DNA of 64,000 nucleotides. Source: VAZQ01 sp963753575 (GTDB lineage Bacteria > Pseudomonadota > Alphaproteobacteria > Rhizobiales > Xanthobacteraceae). The position numbers were made by a program, and so were the translations under genes. The stretch lies in assembly GCA_963753575.1 (NCBI GenBank), contig CAVWCR010000001.1, positions 558,001 to 622,000 of the forward strand, read 5' to 3'. Numbering within the stretch: the first letter of the stretch is position 1; the number at the start of each line of letters is the position of its first letter. A model generated the notes under the pieces. The model was not told the DNA's origin, did not search any database, and saw only the letters and a list, made by a program, of their open reading frames with translations. Positions 17,580 through 25,562 of the stretch are shown piece after piece.

Positions 17580-18716
17580 ATGCTCATCATTAACAACGAC
17601 CTCGTATCGCAACTGCTCACCATGGACGACTGCATTCGCGTGCAGGAGGAGGCCTTCCGCAAGCTTGCCACGGGCGGTGCGATCCATCGGCCGCGCATCG
17701 ACATGTATTTCCCCTGTGAGCGCGAAGACGGCTATTTCCGCTGGGGCACCATGGAGGGCGCCAACGACGGCTTTTTCGCCATCCGCATGAAGTCGGACAT
17801 CATCACCTGGCCGAAGGACGAGAACGGCAACTGGACCGAAGAGAAGTATTGCCGTGAGCCCGGCACCTTCTGCGGCTTGATCCTCCTTGTCTCCACCAAC
17901 AACGGCGAGCCGCTTGCCTTCATCAACGACGGCGTGCTGCAGCATTTTCGAGTGGGCGGTGGCGCCGGCATCGGCGTGAAATACCTCGCGCGGGAAGACT
18001 CCCATGTGATCGGCATGCTCGGCTCCGGCGGCATGGCGCGTACGTTCTTGGAAGCCTTCAAGTGTGTGCGCGACGTGCGCCTGTGCAAGGTCTACAGCCC
18101 GACCGCGGCGAACCGTGAGGCCTTCGCCGACGAAATGTCACGGCGTCTCAACATCGAGGTGCGCGCGGTCGACGATCCGCGCGAGGCCGTGCGCGGCGCT
18201 GACATCCTGTCCTCCTGCACCGACAGCATGGCGCCGGTCTACGACGCCGACTGGATTGAGCCGGGTATGCACGTGACCAATCTCGGGCGGCGTGAAATGC
18301 CGGACGCGAGCGCAGACAAGTTCGATCTGGTCGTGCGCCAGGGCACGGCCGGCCTGCAGATGCGGGAGACCGAGCGCTTTCAGGCCGAACGCGGGCTTTC
18401 GCCCGCAGCCTTCATCGGTGGTACGGTTGAACAGATGAAGCGCCTCCCGGAGAAGAACGCGCAGCCCGGGTTCGGCGGCGACAGTCCCGAGTTCATGGAT
18501 CGCGGCAAGGGCGGCGACAAGCCCGACTTCACCGATCTCGTCACCGGCAAGTGCAAGGGGCGCGAGCGCCGCGACCAAGTGACCTTCTATCGCAATGTCG
18601 GCAATCAGGGTCTACAATTCTCCTCCGTCGGGGGCTGGGTCTACCAGCAGGCGGTGAAGCAGAAGAAGGGCAGGATGATTCCTACCGAGTGGTTTCTGCA
18701 AGACATTCGCGACTAA
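17580..18716 (+). CDS. Ornithine cyclodeaminase / mu-crystallin family protein
   Basis: A 378-residue protein. The N-terminal substrate domain (MDDCIRVQEEAF) is followed by a Rossmann NAD(P) domain with GMLGSGGMARTFLEAF near residue 145, then SSCTDSMAPVYDADW. Members include ornithine cyclodeaminase, lysine cyclodeaminase and ketimine reductases; the reaction here cannot be fixed. It is longer than classical OCD (about 330-350 aa) because of a polar, Gly/Asp/Lys-rich stretch at about residues 290-330. The next gene, a Bug receptor, begins 30 bases downstream, suggesting an operon in which the receptor imports this enzyme's substrate or a related acid. Confidence 0.82.
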   Translation: MLIINNDLVSQLLTMDDCIRVQEEAFRKLATGGAIHRPRIDMYFPCEREDGYFRWGTMEGANDGFFAIRMKSDIITWPKDENGNWTEEKYCREPGTFCGLILLVSTNNGEPLAFINDGVLQHFRVGGGAGIGVKYLAREDSHVIGMLGSGGMARTFLEAFKCVRDVRLCKVYSPTAANREAFADEMSRRLNIEVRAVDDPREAVRGADILSSCTDSMAPVYDADWIEPGMHVTNLGRREMPDASADKFDLVVRQGTAGLQMRETERFQAERGLSPAAFIGGTVEQMKRLPEKNAQPGFGGDSPEFMDRGKGGDKPDFTDLVTGKCKGRERRDQVTFYRNVGNQGLQFSSVGGWVYQQAVKQKKGRMIPTEWFLQDIRD

Positions 18717-18731
18717 AGACATTCGAGATTA
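18701..18731. repeat. Short imperfect direct duplication at the gene junction
   Basis: AGACATTCGCGACTA (18701-18715) is repeated as AGACATTCGAGATTA (18717-18731), 13 of 15 bases identical. The first copy contains the end of the cyclodeaminase-like gene and its stop; the second lies in the leader of the Bug gene. It looks like a small tandem duplication. Confidence 0.6.
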
Positions 18732-18745
18732 GGAGGAGGAAGACG

Positions 18746-19756
18746 ATGTTTGTGCGGCTCCTGGCGATCTCATTACTTCTGTTTGGCATTGGAAGCGCCG
18801 AGGCGCAGGCTCCTGCCGAGTTCTTCCACGGCAAGACCATCTCGCTGCTCGTCGGGTTTGGTCCGGGCGGTGAGGACGATCTGTGGGCGCGCACGATATC
18901 GCGGCATATGACGACGCACATCCCCGGCAATCCCAACGTGGTGCCGGTGCATACGCCCGGTTCCGGCGGGCTCCTGGTCGCCAACCAACTCTACAATACT
19001 GCAGCCAAGGACGGCACCGTGCTCGGGATGATCAACCGCGGCATCCCGTTCGAGCCGCTGCTGGGCGGGCAGGGCACCCAGTTCGACGCGCTCAAGTTCA
19101 ACTATATCGGCAGCCCCGGCCGCGACACCACCGTCTGCGCCGCCCGCAAGGACGCGGCGGTGCAAAAGCTGCAGGACCTCTACAGCAAGGAACTCACCGT
19201 CGGCGGCACCGGATCGGGCGCCGACACAGCGATCTATCCGCAGTTCCTGTCGGCGCTCATCGGCATGAAATTCAAGCTGGTGAAGGGTTACAAGGGCTCG
19301 CACGACATTCAGCTCGCGATGGAGCGAAACGAAGTGCAGGGCATTTGCCTCGCTTTCGATTCGCTCTCGCGCGGCAACCTCGCGAAGAGCGGTCAGATCA
19401 ACGTGCTGCTGCAGGCGGCGCTCACACCCGATCCGCGCCTCAAGGGTGTACCGATGGTGATCGAGAGTGCGCAGTCAGCGGAAGATCGCAAAGCGCTCGA
19501 GCTGTTCTTTGGGCGCGTCGCCATCGGACGCCCATTCGTGGCGCCGCCCGACGTGCCGGCCGAGCGCCTAGCGGCATTGCGCACTGCGTTCGCGGCAACG
19601 CTCGCGGATCCCGCCTTTCGTGAGGATGCGCGCAAGCTGAAACTCAATGTCGTTCCGGTGACTGCGCGCGAAATGACCGACGTGGTCGCCAATGCCTACA
19701 AGACGCCGGCCGAGATCGTGAAGCGGACGATCAAGGCGCTCGGGCGCAGCAAGTAG
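18746..19756 (+). CDS. Bug-family (TTT) periplasmic substrate-binding protein 3
   Basis: A 336-residue receptor with a signal peptide (LLAISLLLFGIGSAEAQ) before APAEFFHGKTISLLVGFGPGG. The ligand-loop segment reads GGEDDLWARTISRHM, carrying extra acidic residues compared with its paralogues. NQLYNTAAKDG, FKLVKGYKGSHDIQLAMERNEVQG and APPDVPAERLAALR follow. The ATG at 18746 has a strong AGGAGGAGGA ribosome site; the longer frame from 18551 overlaps the upstream gene and is rejected. It is likely cotranscribed with the cyclodeaminase-like gene. Confidence 0.93.
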   Translation: MFVRLLAISLLLFGIGSAEAQAPAEFFHGKTISLLVGFGPGGEDDLWARTISRHMTTHIPGNPNVVPVHTPGSGGLLVANQLYNTAAKDGTVLGMINRGIPFEPLLGGQGTQFDALKFNYIGSPGRDTTVCAARKDAAVQKLQDLYSKELTVGGTGSGADTAIYPQFLSALIGMKFKLVKGYKGSHDIQLAMERNEVQGICLAFDSLSRGNLAKSGQINVLLQAALTPDPRLKGVPMVIESAQSAEDRKALELFFGRVAIGRPFVAPPDVPAERLAALRTAFAATLADPAFREDARKLKLNVVPVTAREMTDVVANAYKTPAEIVKRTIKALGRSK

Positions 19757-19775
19757 CCAAGATTGAGCGCAACGG

Positions 19776-19806
19776 GGGCGCCGCAGAGGGCGCCCTACTT
19801 CTTTTT
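19776..19806. terminator. Probable bidirectional intrinsic terminator
   Basis: A perfect 7-bp stem GGGCGCC/GGCGCCC (19776-19782 and 19789-19795) with a 6-base loop is followed on the + strand by a pyrimidine/T-rich run (TACTTCTTTTTCTTC). It lies between two convergent Bug genes, and its right arm touches the stop codon of the minus-strand gene. Confidence 0.6.
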
Positions 19807-20850
19807 CTTCTCCGTGTACTCGTCCTTGGGCTGCAGCGCGATCTTCATGCGGTCGCGCACGTCCTTGGGCGCGTTGAGCAAGCTGAAGATCACCTCCTGC
19901 AGCCTGTCGCCGGTCATCGGCCGGATTTCCATGTTCTCGTGCTTGGCGGCAGCGAGGAAATCCGGATCCTTGACGGTTGCGGCGAACGCTGCGCGCAGCG
20001 CCTTCACGCGCTCTTCCGGAACGCCCGGCGTCGTGGCCAGCGGCCGCCCGACGGTCGAGCCATGCGCCATGAAGGACAGAAGCGGTTTATCCTCGGGCTT
20101 CACCGGCTGATCCAGGATCAACGGAACGTCCGGCAGCGCCGGCTCCTTCTCGAGGCCCGCCTGAATCAACGGAATGATCCGCTTCTCCGGAATCCAGGTC
20201 GGCTTCGACGCCATCCAACCCGAATAGGGATTGGTGCCGCGGCCTTCGACTTCGCCGCGCTCCATGGCGAGGTCGATATGCTGGCCGCCCGGATAGCCGA
20301 ACACGATCTTGAACTTGGTGCCGAGCACGTTGTTGTAGAACGCGGGGTATTGCACCGACGCCGAGCCGGCACCGGTGGTGCCGATGGTGGTCACGCGCTT
20401 CTTGGCGTCCTCCAGTGTCTTGGTCGGCGAGGTGTGCCACACCACCAAGAGCTGGTTGGAATAGACGACGTTCGCGATCCACTTGAACTCGCGCAGATCG
20501 GCCTTGAGTTGCGGCGAAATGCCGAGCGCCTGGTCGACGGCAAGCCCCTGACTGACGATCCCCATGACGGTGCCGTCGCGCGGGGCGACCTGCGTCATGT
20601 AGTTGGCCGCCGTAATGCCGCCGCCGCCGGGCATGTTCACGACCACGAACTGCGGATTGCCCGGAATGTGCTTGCCCATGAAGCGGGCGATGAGGCGGGT
20701 ATATTGATCGTAGTCGCCGCCCGGCGTGGTGCGCACGATAAAGCGGATCTGCTTGCCCTTGTAGAAGTCGGCCACCGGGTCGGCCTTGGCGGCGCCCACG
20801 ACCGGTAGAATGAGCGCGCCGCTCAATATCGTGCCTGCAATCCGCAACAT
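19795..20850 (-). CDS. Bug-family (TTT) periplasmic substrate-binding protein 4 (tandem paralogue)
   Basis: About 351 residues with a signal peptide (ILSGALILPVVGAAKA) and mature start DPVADFYKGKQIRFIVR. It is nearly identical over long stretches to the next gene (20909-21964); for example TTIGTTGAGSASVQYPAFYN and FKIVFGYPGG are shared, which marks a recent tandem duplication. The binding loop reads GGDYDQYTRLIARF. The start ATG at 20850 has AAGGAGCAAGGATC upstream; a longer frame to 20889 has no such site. The C-terminus is Lys-rich (EYTEKKKK), unlike its twin. No membrane components are adjacent. Confidence 0.93.
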   Translation of the reverse strand: MLRIAGTILSGALILPVVGAAKADPVADFYKGKQIRFIVRTTPGGDYDQYTRLIARFMGKHIPGNPQFVVVNMPGGGGITAANYMTQVAPRDGTVMGIVSQGLAVDQALGISPQLKADLREFKWIANVVYSNQLLVVWHTSPTKTLEDAKKRVTTIGTTGAGSASVQYPAFYNNVLGTKFKIVFGYPGGQHIDLAMERGEVEGRGTNPYSGWMASKPTWIPEKRIIPLIQAGLEKEPALPDVPLILDQPVKPEDKPLLSFMAHGSTVGRPLATTPGVPEERVKALRAAFAATVKDPDFLAAAKHENMEIRPMTGDRLQEVIFSLLNAPKDVRDRMKIALQPKDEYTEKKKK

Positions 20851-20908
20851 GATCCTTGCTCCTTGCGCTATCGCTTCATCTCTCGACAACCGACGTTTGC
20901 TCTGGCCG

Positions 20909-21964
20909 CTATCGCGACGTCTTCTTGACCAATTCGTCGTCCCTGGGCTGCAACACGACCTTCATCCGTTCGCGCACGTCCTTGGGCGTATCGAGCAGCC
21001 CGAATATGATCTCCTGGATGGCCTCGCCGCTCTGCGGGCGTACCGCCATGTGCTCCTGCGCGGCGCCGGCGATGAATTCGGGATCCTTGACGGTTGCGGC
21101 GAAAGCTGCGCGCAACGCCTTTACGCGCTCGGCCGGCACACCCGGCGTCGTCGCCAGCGGCCGTCCCACTGTGGAGGCGCGCGCCATGAATTCCAGCAAG
21201 GGCTTGTCCTCCGCCTTGACCGGCAGATCGCGGATCAGCGGCACATTGGGCAGTGCCGGTTCTTTTTTGAGGCCGGCCTGCACGAGGGGAACGATCAATT
21301 TCTGTGGAAGCCAGGTCGGGTGCGACGCCATGTAGGAGGAATAGGGATTGGTGCCGCGGCCCTCGACCTCGCCGCGCTCCATCGCAAGGTCGATGTGGGC
21401 GCCGCCCGGATATCCGAACACGATCTTGAACTTGGTGCCGAGTACATTGTTGTAGAACGCCGGGTACTGCACCGACGCCGAGCCGGCGCCGGTGGTGCCG
21501 ATGGTGGTGACACGTTTCTTGGCGTCCTCCAGCGTCTTGGTCGGCGAAGTGTGCCACACCACGAGGAGCTGGTTGGAGAAGATCACGTTGGCGATCCAAC
21601 CGAACTCGCGCAGGTTGGCCTTGAGCTGCGGCGACAGGCCGAGCGCCTGGTCGGCGGCGAGTCCCTGACTGACGATGCCGATCACGGTGCCGTCGTGCGG
21701 GGCAACTTGCGCCATATAGTTCGCCGCCGTGATGCCGCCACCGCCCGGCATGTTGACCACGATCATCGACGGGTTGCCGGGAATATGTTTGCCCATGAAG
21801 CGACCGATCAGCCGCGAGTACTGATCGTAGTCGGTGGCCGGCGTGGTCCGCACGATGACGCGGATTTGCTTGCCGCGGTAGAAGTCGGCGACCGTATCGG
21901 CCATGGCGGGCGCGGAGGCGACGATCATGGCGCCGGTCAGCGCGGCGCCCAGGAGCTTTGCCAT
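20909..21964 (-). CDS. Bug-family (TTT) periplasmic substrate-binding protein 5 (tandem paralogue)
   Basis: About 351 residues: signal peptide (LLGAALTGAMIVASAPAMA), then DTVADFYRGKQIRVIVR. It differs from its downstream twin mainly at the signal peptide, at the ligand loop (ATDYDQYSRLIGRF in place of GGDYDQYTRLIARF) and in the C-terminal 60 residues, so the two may bind different ligands. The ATG at 21964 has GGAGGAAACACGTCA upstream; the longer frame to 22069 overlaps the monooxygenase and is rejected. It lies 58 bases upstream of its twin on the same strand and about 100 bases below the flavin monooxygenase gene, so all three may be cotranscribed. Confidence 0.93.
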   Translation of the reverse strand: MAKLLGAALTGAMIVASAPAMADTVADFYRGKQIRVIVRTTPATDYDQYSRLIGRFMGKHIPGNPSMIVVNMPGGGGITAANYMAQVAPHDGTVIGIVSQGLAADQALGLSPQLKANLREFGWIANVIFSNQLLVVWHTSPTKTLEDAKKRVTTIGTTGAGSASVQYPAFYNNVLGTKFKIVFGYPGGAHIDLAMERGEVEGRGTNPYSSYMASHPTWLPQKLIVPLVQAGLKKEPALPNVPLIRDLPVKAEDKPLLEFMARASTVGRPLATTPGVPAERVKALRAAFAATVKDPEFIAGAAQEHMAVRPQSGEAIQEIIFGLLDTPKDVRERMKVVLQPRDDELVKKTSR

Positions 21965-22065
21965 TGACGTGTTTCCTCCGCCTTCGATTGTCATGGCGTG
22001 CGGCGATTTTGTTGTTGCCCGCGCGTGCGGGTTGCCGGCGCCGGATCGATTATTGGCACATCGCA

Positions 22066-23421
22066 TCATTCCGCGGCCTGCGACTTGGCGGCGCGGCCGG
22101 CGAGCTTACTCTCGGGCCGCGGCAGGCCGAGATTCTCGCGCAGCGTCGAACCCTCGTATGCGGTGCGATAGAGGCCCCGGCGTTGCAGCTCCGGCACCAC
22201 GAGCGCGTTGAACTCATCAAGCGAATTCGGAAAGAACGGCGGCAGCACGTTAAATCCGTCGGCGCCGCCGGTCGTAAACCACTCCTCCATCAGGTCGACG
22301 ACCTCCTCGGCCGAGCCAATCACCTGATAGTGCCCGCGCCCTCCGGCGATGCGCTGGTAGAGCTGGCGGATGGTCAGCCCTTCCGCCTGCGCGGTGTCGC
22401 TGAGCAGCGCTGAGCGCGTCGGCGCGCCGCGATCCTGTGGCACCACGGGGACCGGCCCATCGACGTCATAGTCGGTCAGGTCCCAGGCGATGTACTTCGA
22501 CAAGAGCGCGACGCCGACTGCCGGGTGGATGAGGTTCTGCAACTCGTCGAACTTGTCCTGCGCCTCTTGGCGCGTGCGGCCGACGAATACGCTCAGCCCC
22601 GGCATGATCTTGAGATGATCGGGGTCGCGCCCGCAGCGTGCCATGCGGGTCTTCACGTCACCGTAGAACGACCGCGCCGCCTCGATCGTCTGGTGCGCGC
22701 AGAACACCACTTCAGCGGTTTCCGCCGCAAGTTGCCGGCCGTCATCGGAGGCGCCCGCCTGCACCACCACCGGCTGGCCCTGCGGCGAACGTGAGACGGT
22801 GAGCGGCCCCCTGACCTTGAAGAACTCGCCCTTGTGGTCGAGCACATGGCGCTTGTCAGGGTCATAGAAGCGGCCATCCGCCTTGTCGAATATGAAAGCG
22901 TCGTCGTCCCAGCTGTCCCACAGGCCGCGCACCACGTCGACGAACTCGCGCGCACGGCGATAGCGCTCGTGCTTGGGCAGGTGCTGGTCGCGGCCGAAAT
23001 TCTGTGCTTCTGCGTTGTTGGCGGAGGTAACGAGGTTCCAGCCCGAGCGTCCGCCACTGATCAGGTCGAGCGAAGCAAAGCGGCGGGCGATGTGGTAGGG
23101 CTCGTCGTAGGTCGTGGTTGCGGTGCAGACGAGGCCGATGTTGCGCGTCACGGCCGCAAGCGCGGTCAGGAGCGACATCGGCTCGATCCAGGCGACGTAG
23201 GATGTGCGCGAGAGCGTCTCGCGGTCGTAGCGCTCGCCGGTGAGCGCGTCGGCCGAAAACATCAGGTCGAACAGCCCGCGTTCAGCGGTCTGTGCCATCT
23301 CGACATATTTGGGGAAGCTCAGGCCGCCGTCGGCCCAGGCGTCCTGGTGCCGCCAACCCGCGATGTGGTGGCCCGCTGGCCGCAGAAACATACCGAGCTT
23401 GATCTGTCGCGGTGCCGCCAT
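22066..23421 (-). CDS. LLM-class flavin-dependent monooxygenase (NtaA/SnaA/DszA type)
   Basis: About 451 residues of the bacterial-luciferase superfamily. Signatures are the N-terminal IKLGMFLRPAGHH, the GLFDLMFSAD and GGRSGWNLVTSANNAEAQNFG segments, DKADGRFYDPDKRH with the NtaA-type insert, and QAGASDDGRQLAAETAEVVF. These FMNH2-dependent, two-component enzymes oxidise sulfur, nitrogen or xenobiotic substrates such as nitrilotriacetate, dibenzothiophene sulfone or alkanesulfonates. No flavin reductase is nearby. The start ATG at 23421 has AGGAAACGCC upstream. It sits upstream of two Bug receptor genes on the same strand. Confidence 0.9.
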   Translation of the reverse strand: MAAPRQIKLGMFLRPAGHHIAGWRHQDAWADGGLSFPKYVEMAQTAERGLFDLMFSADALTGERYDRETLSRTSYVAWIEPMSLLTALAAVTRNIGLVCTATTTYDEPYHIARRFASLDLISGGRSGWNLVTSANNAEAQNFGRDQHLPKHERYRRAREFVDVVRGLWDSWDDDAFIFDKADGRFYDPDKRHVLDHKGEFFKVRGPLTVSRSPQGQPVVVQAGASDDGRQLAAETAEVVFCAHQTIEAARSFYGDVKTRMARCGRDPDHLKIMPGLSVFVGRTRQEAQDKFDELQNLIHPAVGVALLSKYIAWDLTDYDVDGPVPVVPQDRGAPTRSALLSDTAQAEGLTIRQLYQRIAGGRGHYQVIGSAEEVVDLMEEWFTTGGADGFNVLPPFFPNSLDEFNALVVPELQRRGLYRTAYEGSTLRENLGLPRPESKLAGRAAKSQAAE

Positions 23422-23530
23422 GGCGTTTCCTGCCGCATTATTTGGCGCATAGATTGGGCCTGATCCTGGCAACTGGCAAGCGCGACGCGGAGGTTGCGAC
23501 TTGGCGCAGTCGCGAGGCACAGGCTCGCGT

Positions 23531-24049
23531 CTACCCGCTCTGCTTTTCCACCAAAGCTAACAAGCCCTGCAACAGTGCAACCGGGCGTGGCGGGCAGCCG
23601 CGGATGTGCAGGTCGACCGGGATTACGTCCTTGACGCCACCTGCGACCGCGTAGCTGCCTGAGAAGATGCCGCCGTCGACCGCGCAGTCGCCGACCGCCA
23701 CCACCCATTTGGGATCGGGCGTGGCGTTGTAGGTGCGCTCGAGCGCCGCTCGCATGTTCTTCGTGACCGGGCCAGTTACCATCAGCACATCGGCGTGGCG
23801 TGGGGAAGCCACGAAGCGCAACCCGAAGCGTTCGAGATCGTAGAACGCAGTGTTGAGCGCGTGAATTTCCAACTCGCAGCCGTTGCAGGAGCCGGCATCG
23901 ACTTCGCGGATCGAGAGGCTGCGGCCAAGTCGCCGCCGCGCCGCCGCATCGACCTTGTCGGCGAGCTCGGCAAGCATGGCGTCGTCGGCGCCCGGCGGCG
24001 CCTCGGTCAGCGGCCGGTTCAGCATGCCCTCAAGCAGGGTCCGTCGCAT
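23531..24049 (-). CDS. NuoB/HyfI-like small subunit of a hydrogenase-4-like complex
   Basis: A 172-residue NuoB/HycG-family iron-sulfur subunit. All four ligands of the proximal [4Fe-4S] cluster are present: GSCNGCE (Cys55, Cys58), GDCA (Cys122) and GCPPRP (Cys152). The C-x2-C spacing is that of hydrogenase-4/formate hydrogenlyase small subunits rather than the adjacent cysteines of true NuoB. It is the last gene of a six-gene minus-strand operon and lies about 11 bases after the large-subunit stop. It should pass electrons to or from the membrane arm. See the large subunit for the missing Ni site. Confidence 0.9.
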   Translation of the reverse strand: MRRTLLEGMLNRPLTEAPPGADDAMLAELADKVDAAARRRLGRSLSIREVDAGSCNGCELEIHALNTAFYDLERFGLRFVASPRHADVLMVTGPVTKNMRAALERTYNATPDPKWVVAVGDCAVDGGIFSGSYAVAGGVKDVIPVDLHIRGCPPRPVALLQGLLALVEKQSG

Positions 24050-24060
24050 GGTCCTTGATC

Positions 24061-25560
24061 CTAGAGATCGTGGCCAGAATAGGAGCAGTTGAACGACTTA
24101 TTGCAGAGCGGAAAGTCGGCCACGATGTTACCCTCGATCACCACTTCAAGCAGCGGCCACTGGAACCAGGAAGGGTCGCGCAGGTGACAGCGCGCGACCC
24201 GGTCGCCATCTAATCGCAGCCAGGCGAGCACGTCACCGCGAAATGCTTCGGCAAGCCCAAGTCCTTCGCGAGGCTCGCTGGCGGGCTTGACCTCGGTCCG
24301 GAGCGCGCTGTCAGGCAGGCGCCGCAAGATCTGCTCGATCAGCGACAGGCTCTGCTCGACCTCGTTGATGCGGATCCATACGCGGGCATCGACATCGCCG
24401 GCATTGCGCGTCGGCACCTCGAAATCGAGCTCGCCATAGGGCGGGTAGGCGAGCGTCTTGCGTGCGTCGAAGGTGCGGCCGCTGGCGCGCCCGACATAAC
24501 CGCCGGCGCCGAACTGGCGCGCCAGGTCCGCGCGCAAGATGCCGGTCAGCGCGGTGCGGTCCTGCAATGAGGCGGTGTTGTCGTAGAGCTCCACAAGACG
24601 CGGAAACAGGCGCCGGGCCTCTGCCAGCAAAGCGGTCACGGCCGCCATCCCGTCGGCCGCGATATCATGGGTGACGCCGCCCGGCACCACACGGTCCATC
24701 ATCAGGCGGTGCCCGAAGCAGGCGTCGGCTGTGCGTAGCGTGCGCTCGCGCAGGATGCCGCATTGGGCGAGCATGATCGAGAAGGATGCGTCGTTGCAGA
24801 TCGCGCCGATATCGCCAAAGTGGTTGGCGAGCCGTTCGAGCTCCGCCATCAGCGCGCGCAGATAACGGGCACGCGACGGCACGGCGACGTCGAGCGCGGC
24901 TTCGACCGCGTGCGCGAAGGCGAGCGCATAGGCGACTGTGCTGTCGCCCGAGGTGCGTCCTGCCAGGCGCGCGGCTTGGTCGAGTGACGCGCCCGCCATC
25001 AGCAATTCAATGCCCTTGTGAACGTAGCCGAGCCGTTGTTCGAGCCGCACCACGGTTTCGCCATTGGCGGTGAAGCGGAAATGGCCGGGCTCGATGATGC
25101 CGGCGTGCACGGGGCCGACCGGAATTTGATGAAGATTCTCGCCTTCGACCGGCAGAAACGCATAGGGCGCGCGCGTCGCCATGATGCGAGCCGATCCAAG
25201 CGGCTGTTCGACGCTCCAGAAGCCGAGGTCGAGCCAGGGCCGGGGATCGGGCGCACCGACCGGCACGAGCCCATAGAGATCGTGGATCGCGCGCTCGAGA
25301 CGGATCGCTGGAGAATGCATGGCGCCGACCGAGGGGAAGGTGCCGTCGCGGCACTCGATCGTGAGCACCGCGACATCGCCTGCGCCCTCGTCGAGCACCG
25401 CCATGTGGACGGCGCCGGTGTCGCCCCAGAGGCCGAGCAGCGTCCAATTTCCGGCTTTGAGCTCCTCGCCCGCGCGACGCCAGCCATCCGCATTCACGAT
25501 CACCCGTGGCCAGGGACGGTGGCCTTCGATGCGCTCGCCTGCGATCGTGTCGATGATCAT
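24061..25560 (-). CDS. HyfG/NuoCD-like large subunit lacking Ni-binding cysteines
   Basis: A 499-residue fusion. Residues about 1-120 resemble NuoC/HycE N-terminal (30-kDa) domains (ERAIHDLYGLVPVGAPDPRPWL), and the rest is the 49-kDa/hydrogenase large-subunit fold (GPVHAGIIEPGHFRF, RLGYVHKGIELLM). At the position of the first Ni motif (RxCGxC) it reads ARLAGRTSGD (residues 197-206), with no cysteine. Near the C-terminus, DPCxxC is replaced by NKSFNCSYSGHDL with a single Cys. It therefore cannot bind a [NiFe] centre in the usual way and resembles the Ehr (energy-converting hydrogenase-related) large subunits. The ATG at 25560 is used, since the frame upstream runs into hyfF. Confidence 0.9.
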   Translation of the reverse strand: MIIDTIAGERIEGHRPWPRVIVNADGWRRAGEELKAGNWTLLGLWGDTGAVHMAVLDEGAGDVAVLTIECRDGTFPSVGAMHSPAIRLERAIHDLYGLVPVGAPDPRPWLDLGFWSVEQPLGSARIMATRAPYAFLPVEGENLHQIPVGPVHAGIIEPGHFRFTANGETVVRLEQRLGYVHKGIELLMAGASLDQAARLAGRTSGDSTVAYALAFAHAVEAALDVAVPSRARYLRALMAELERLANHFGDIGAICNDASFSIMLAQCGILRERTLRTADACFGHRLMMDRVVPGGVTHDIAADGMAAVTALLAEARRLFPRLVELYDNTASLQDRTALTGILRADLARQFGAGGYVGRASGRTFDARKTLAYPPYGELDFEVPTRNAGDVDARVWIRINEVEQSLSLIEQILRRLPDSALRTEVKPASEPREGLGLAEAFRGDVLAWLRLDGDRVARCHLRDPSWFQWPLLEVVIEGNIVADFPLCNKSFNCSYSGHDL

Positions 25561-25562
25561 GG

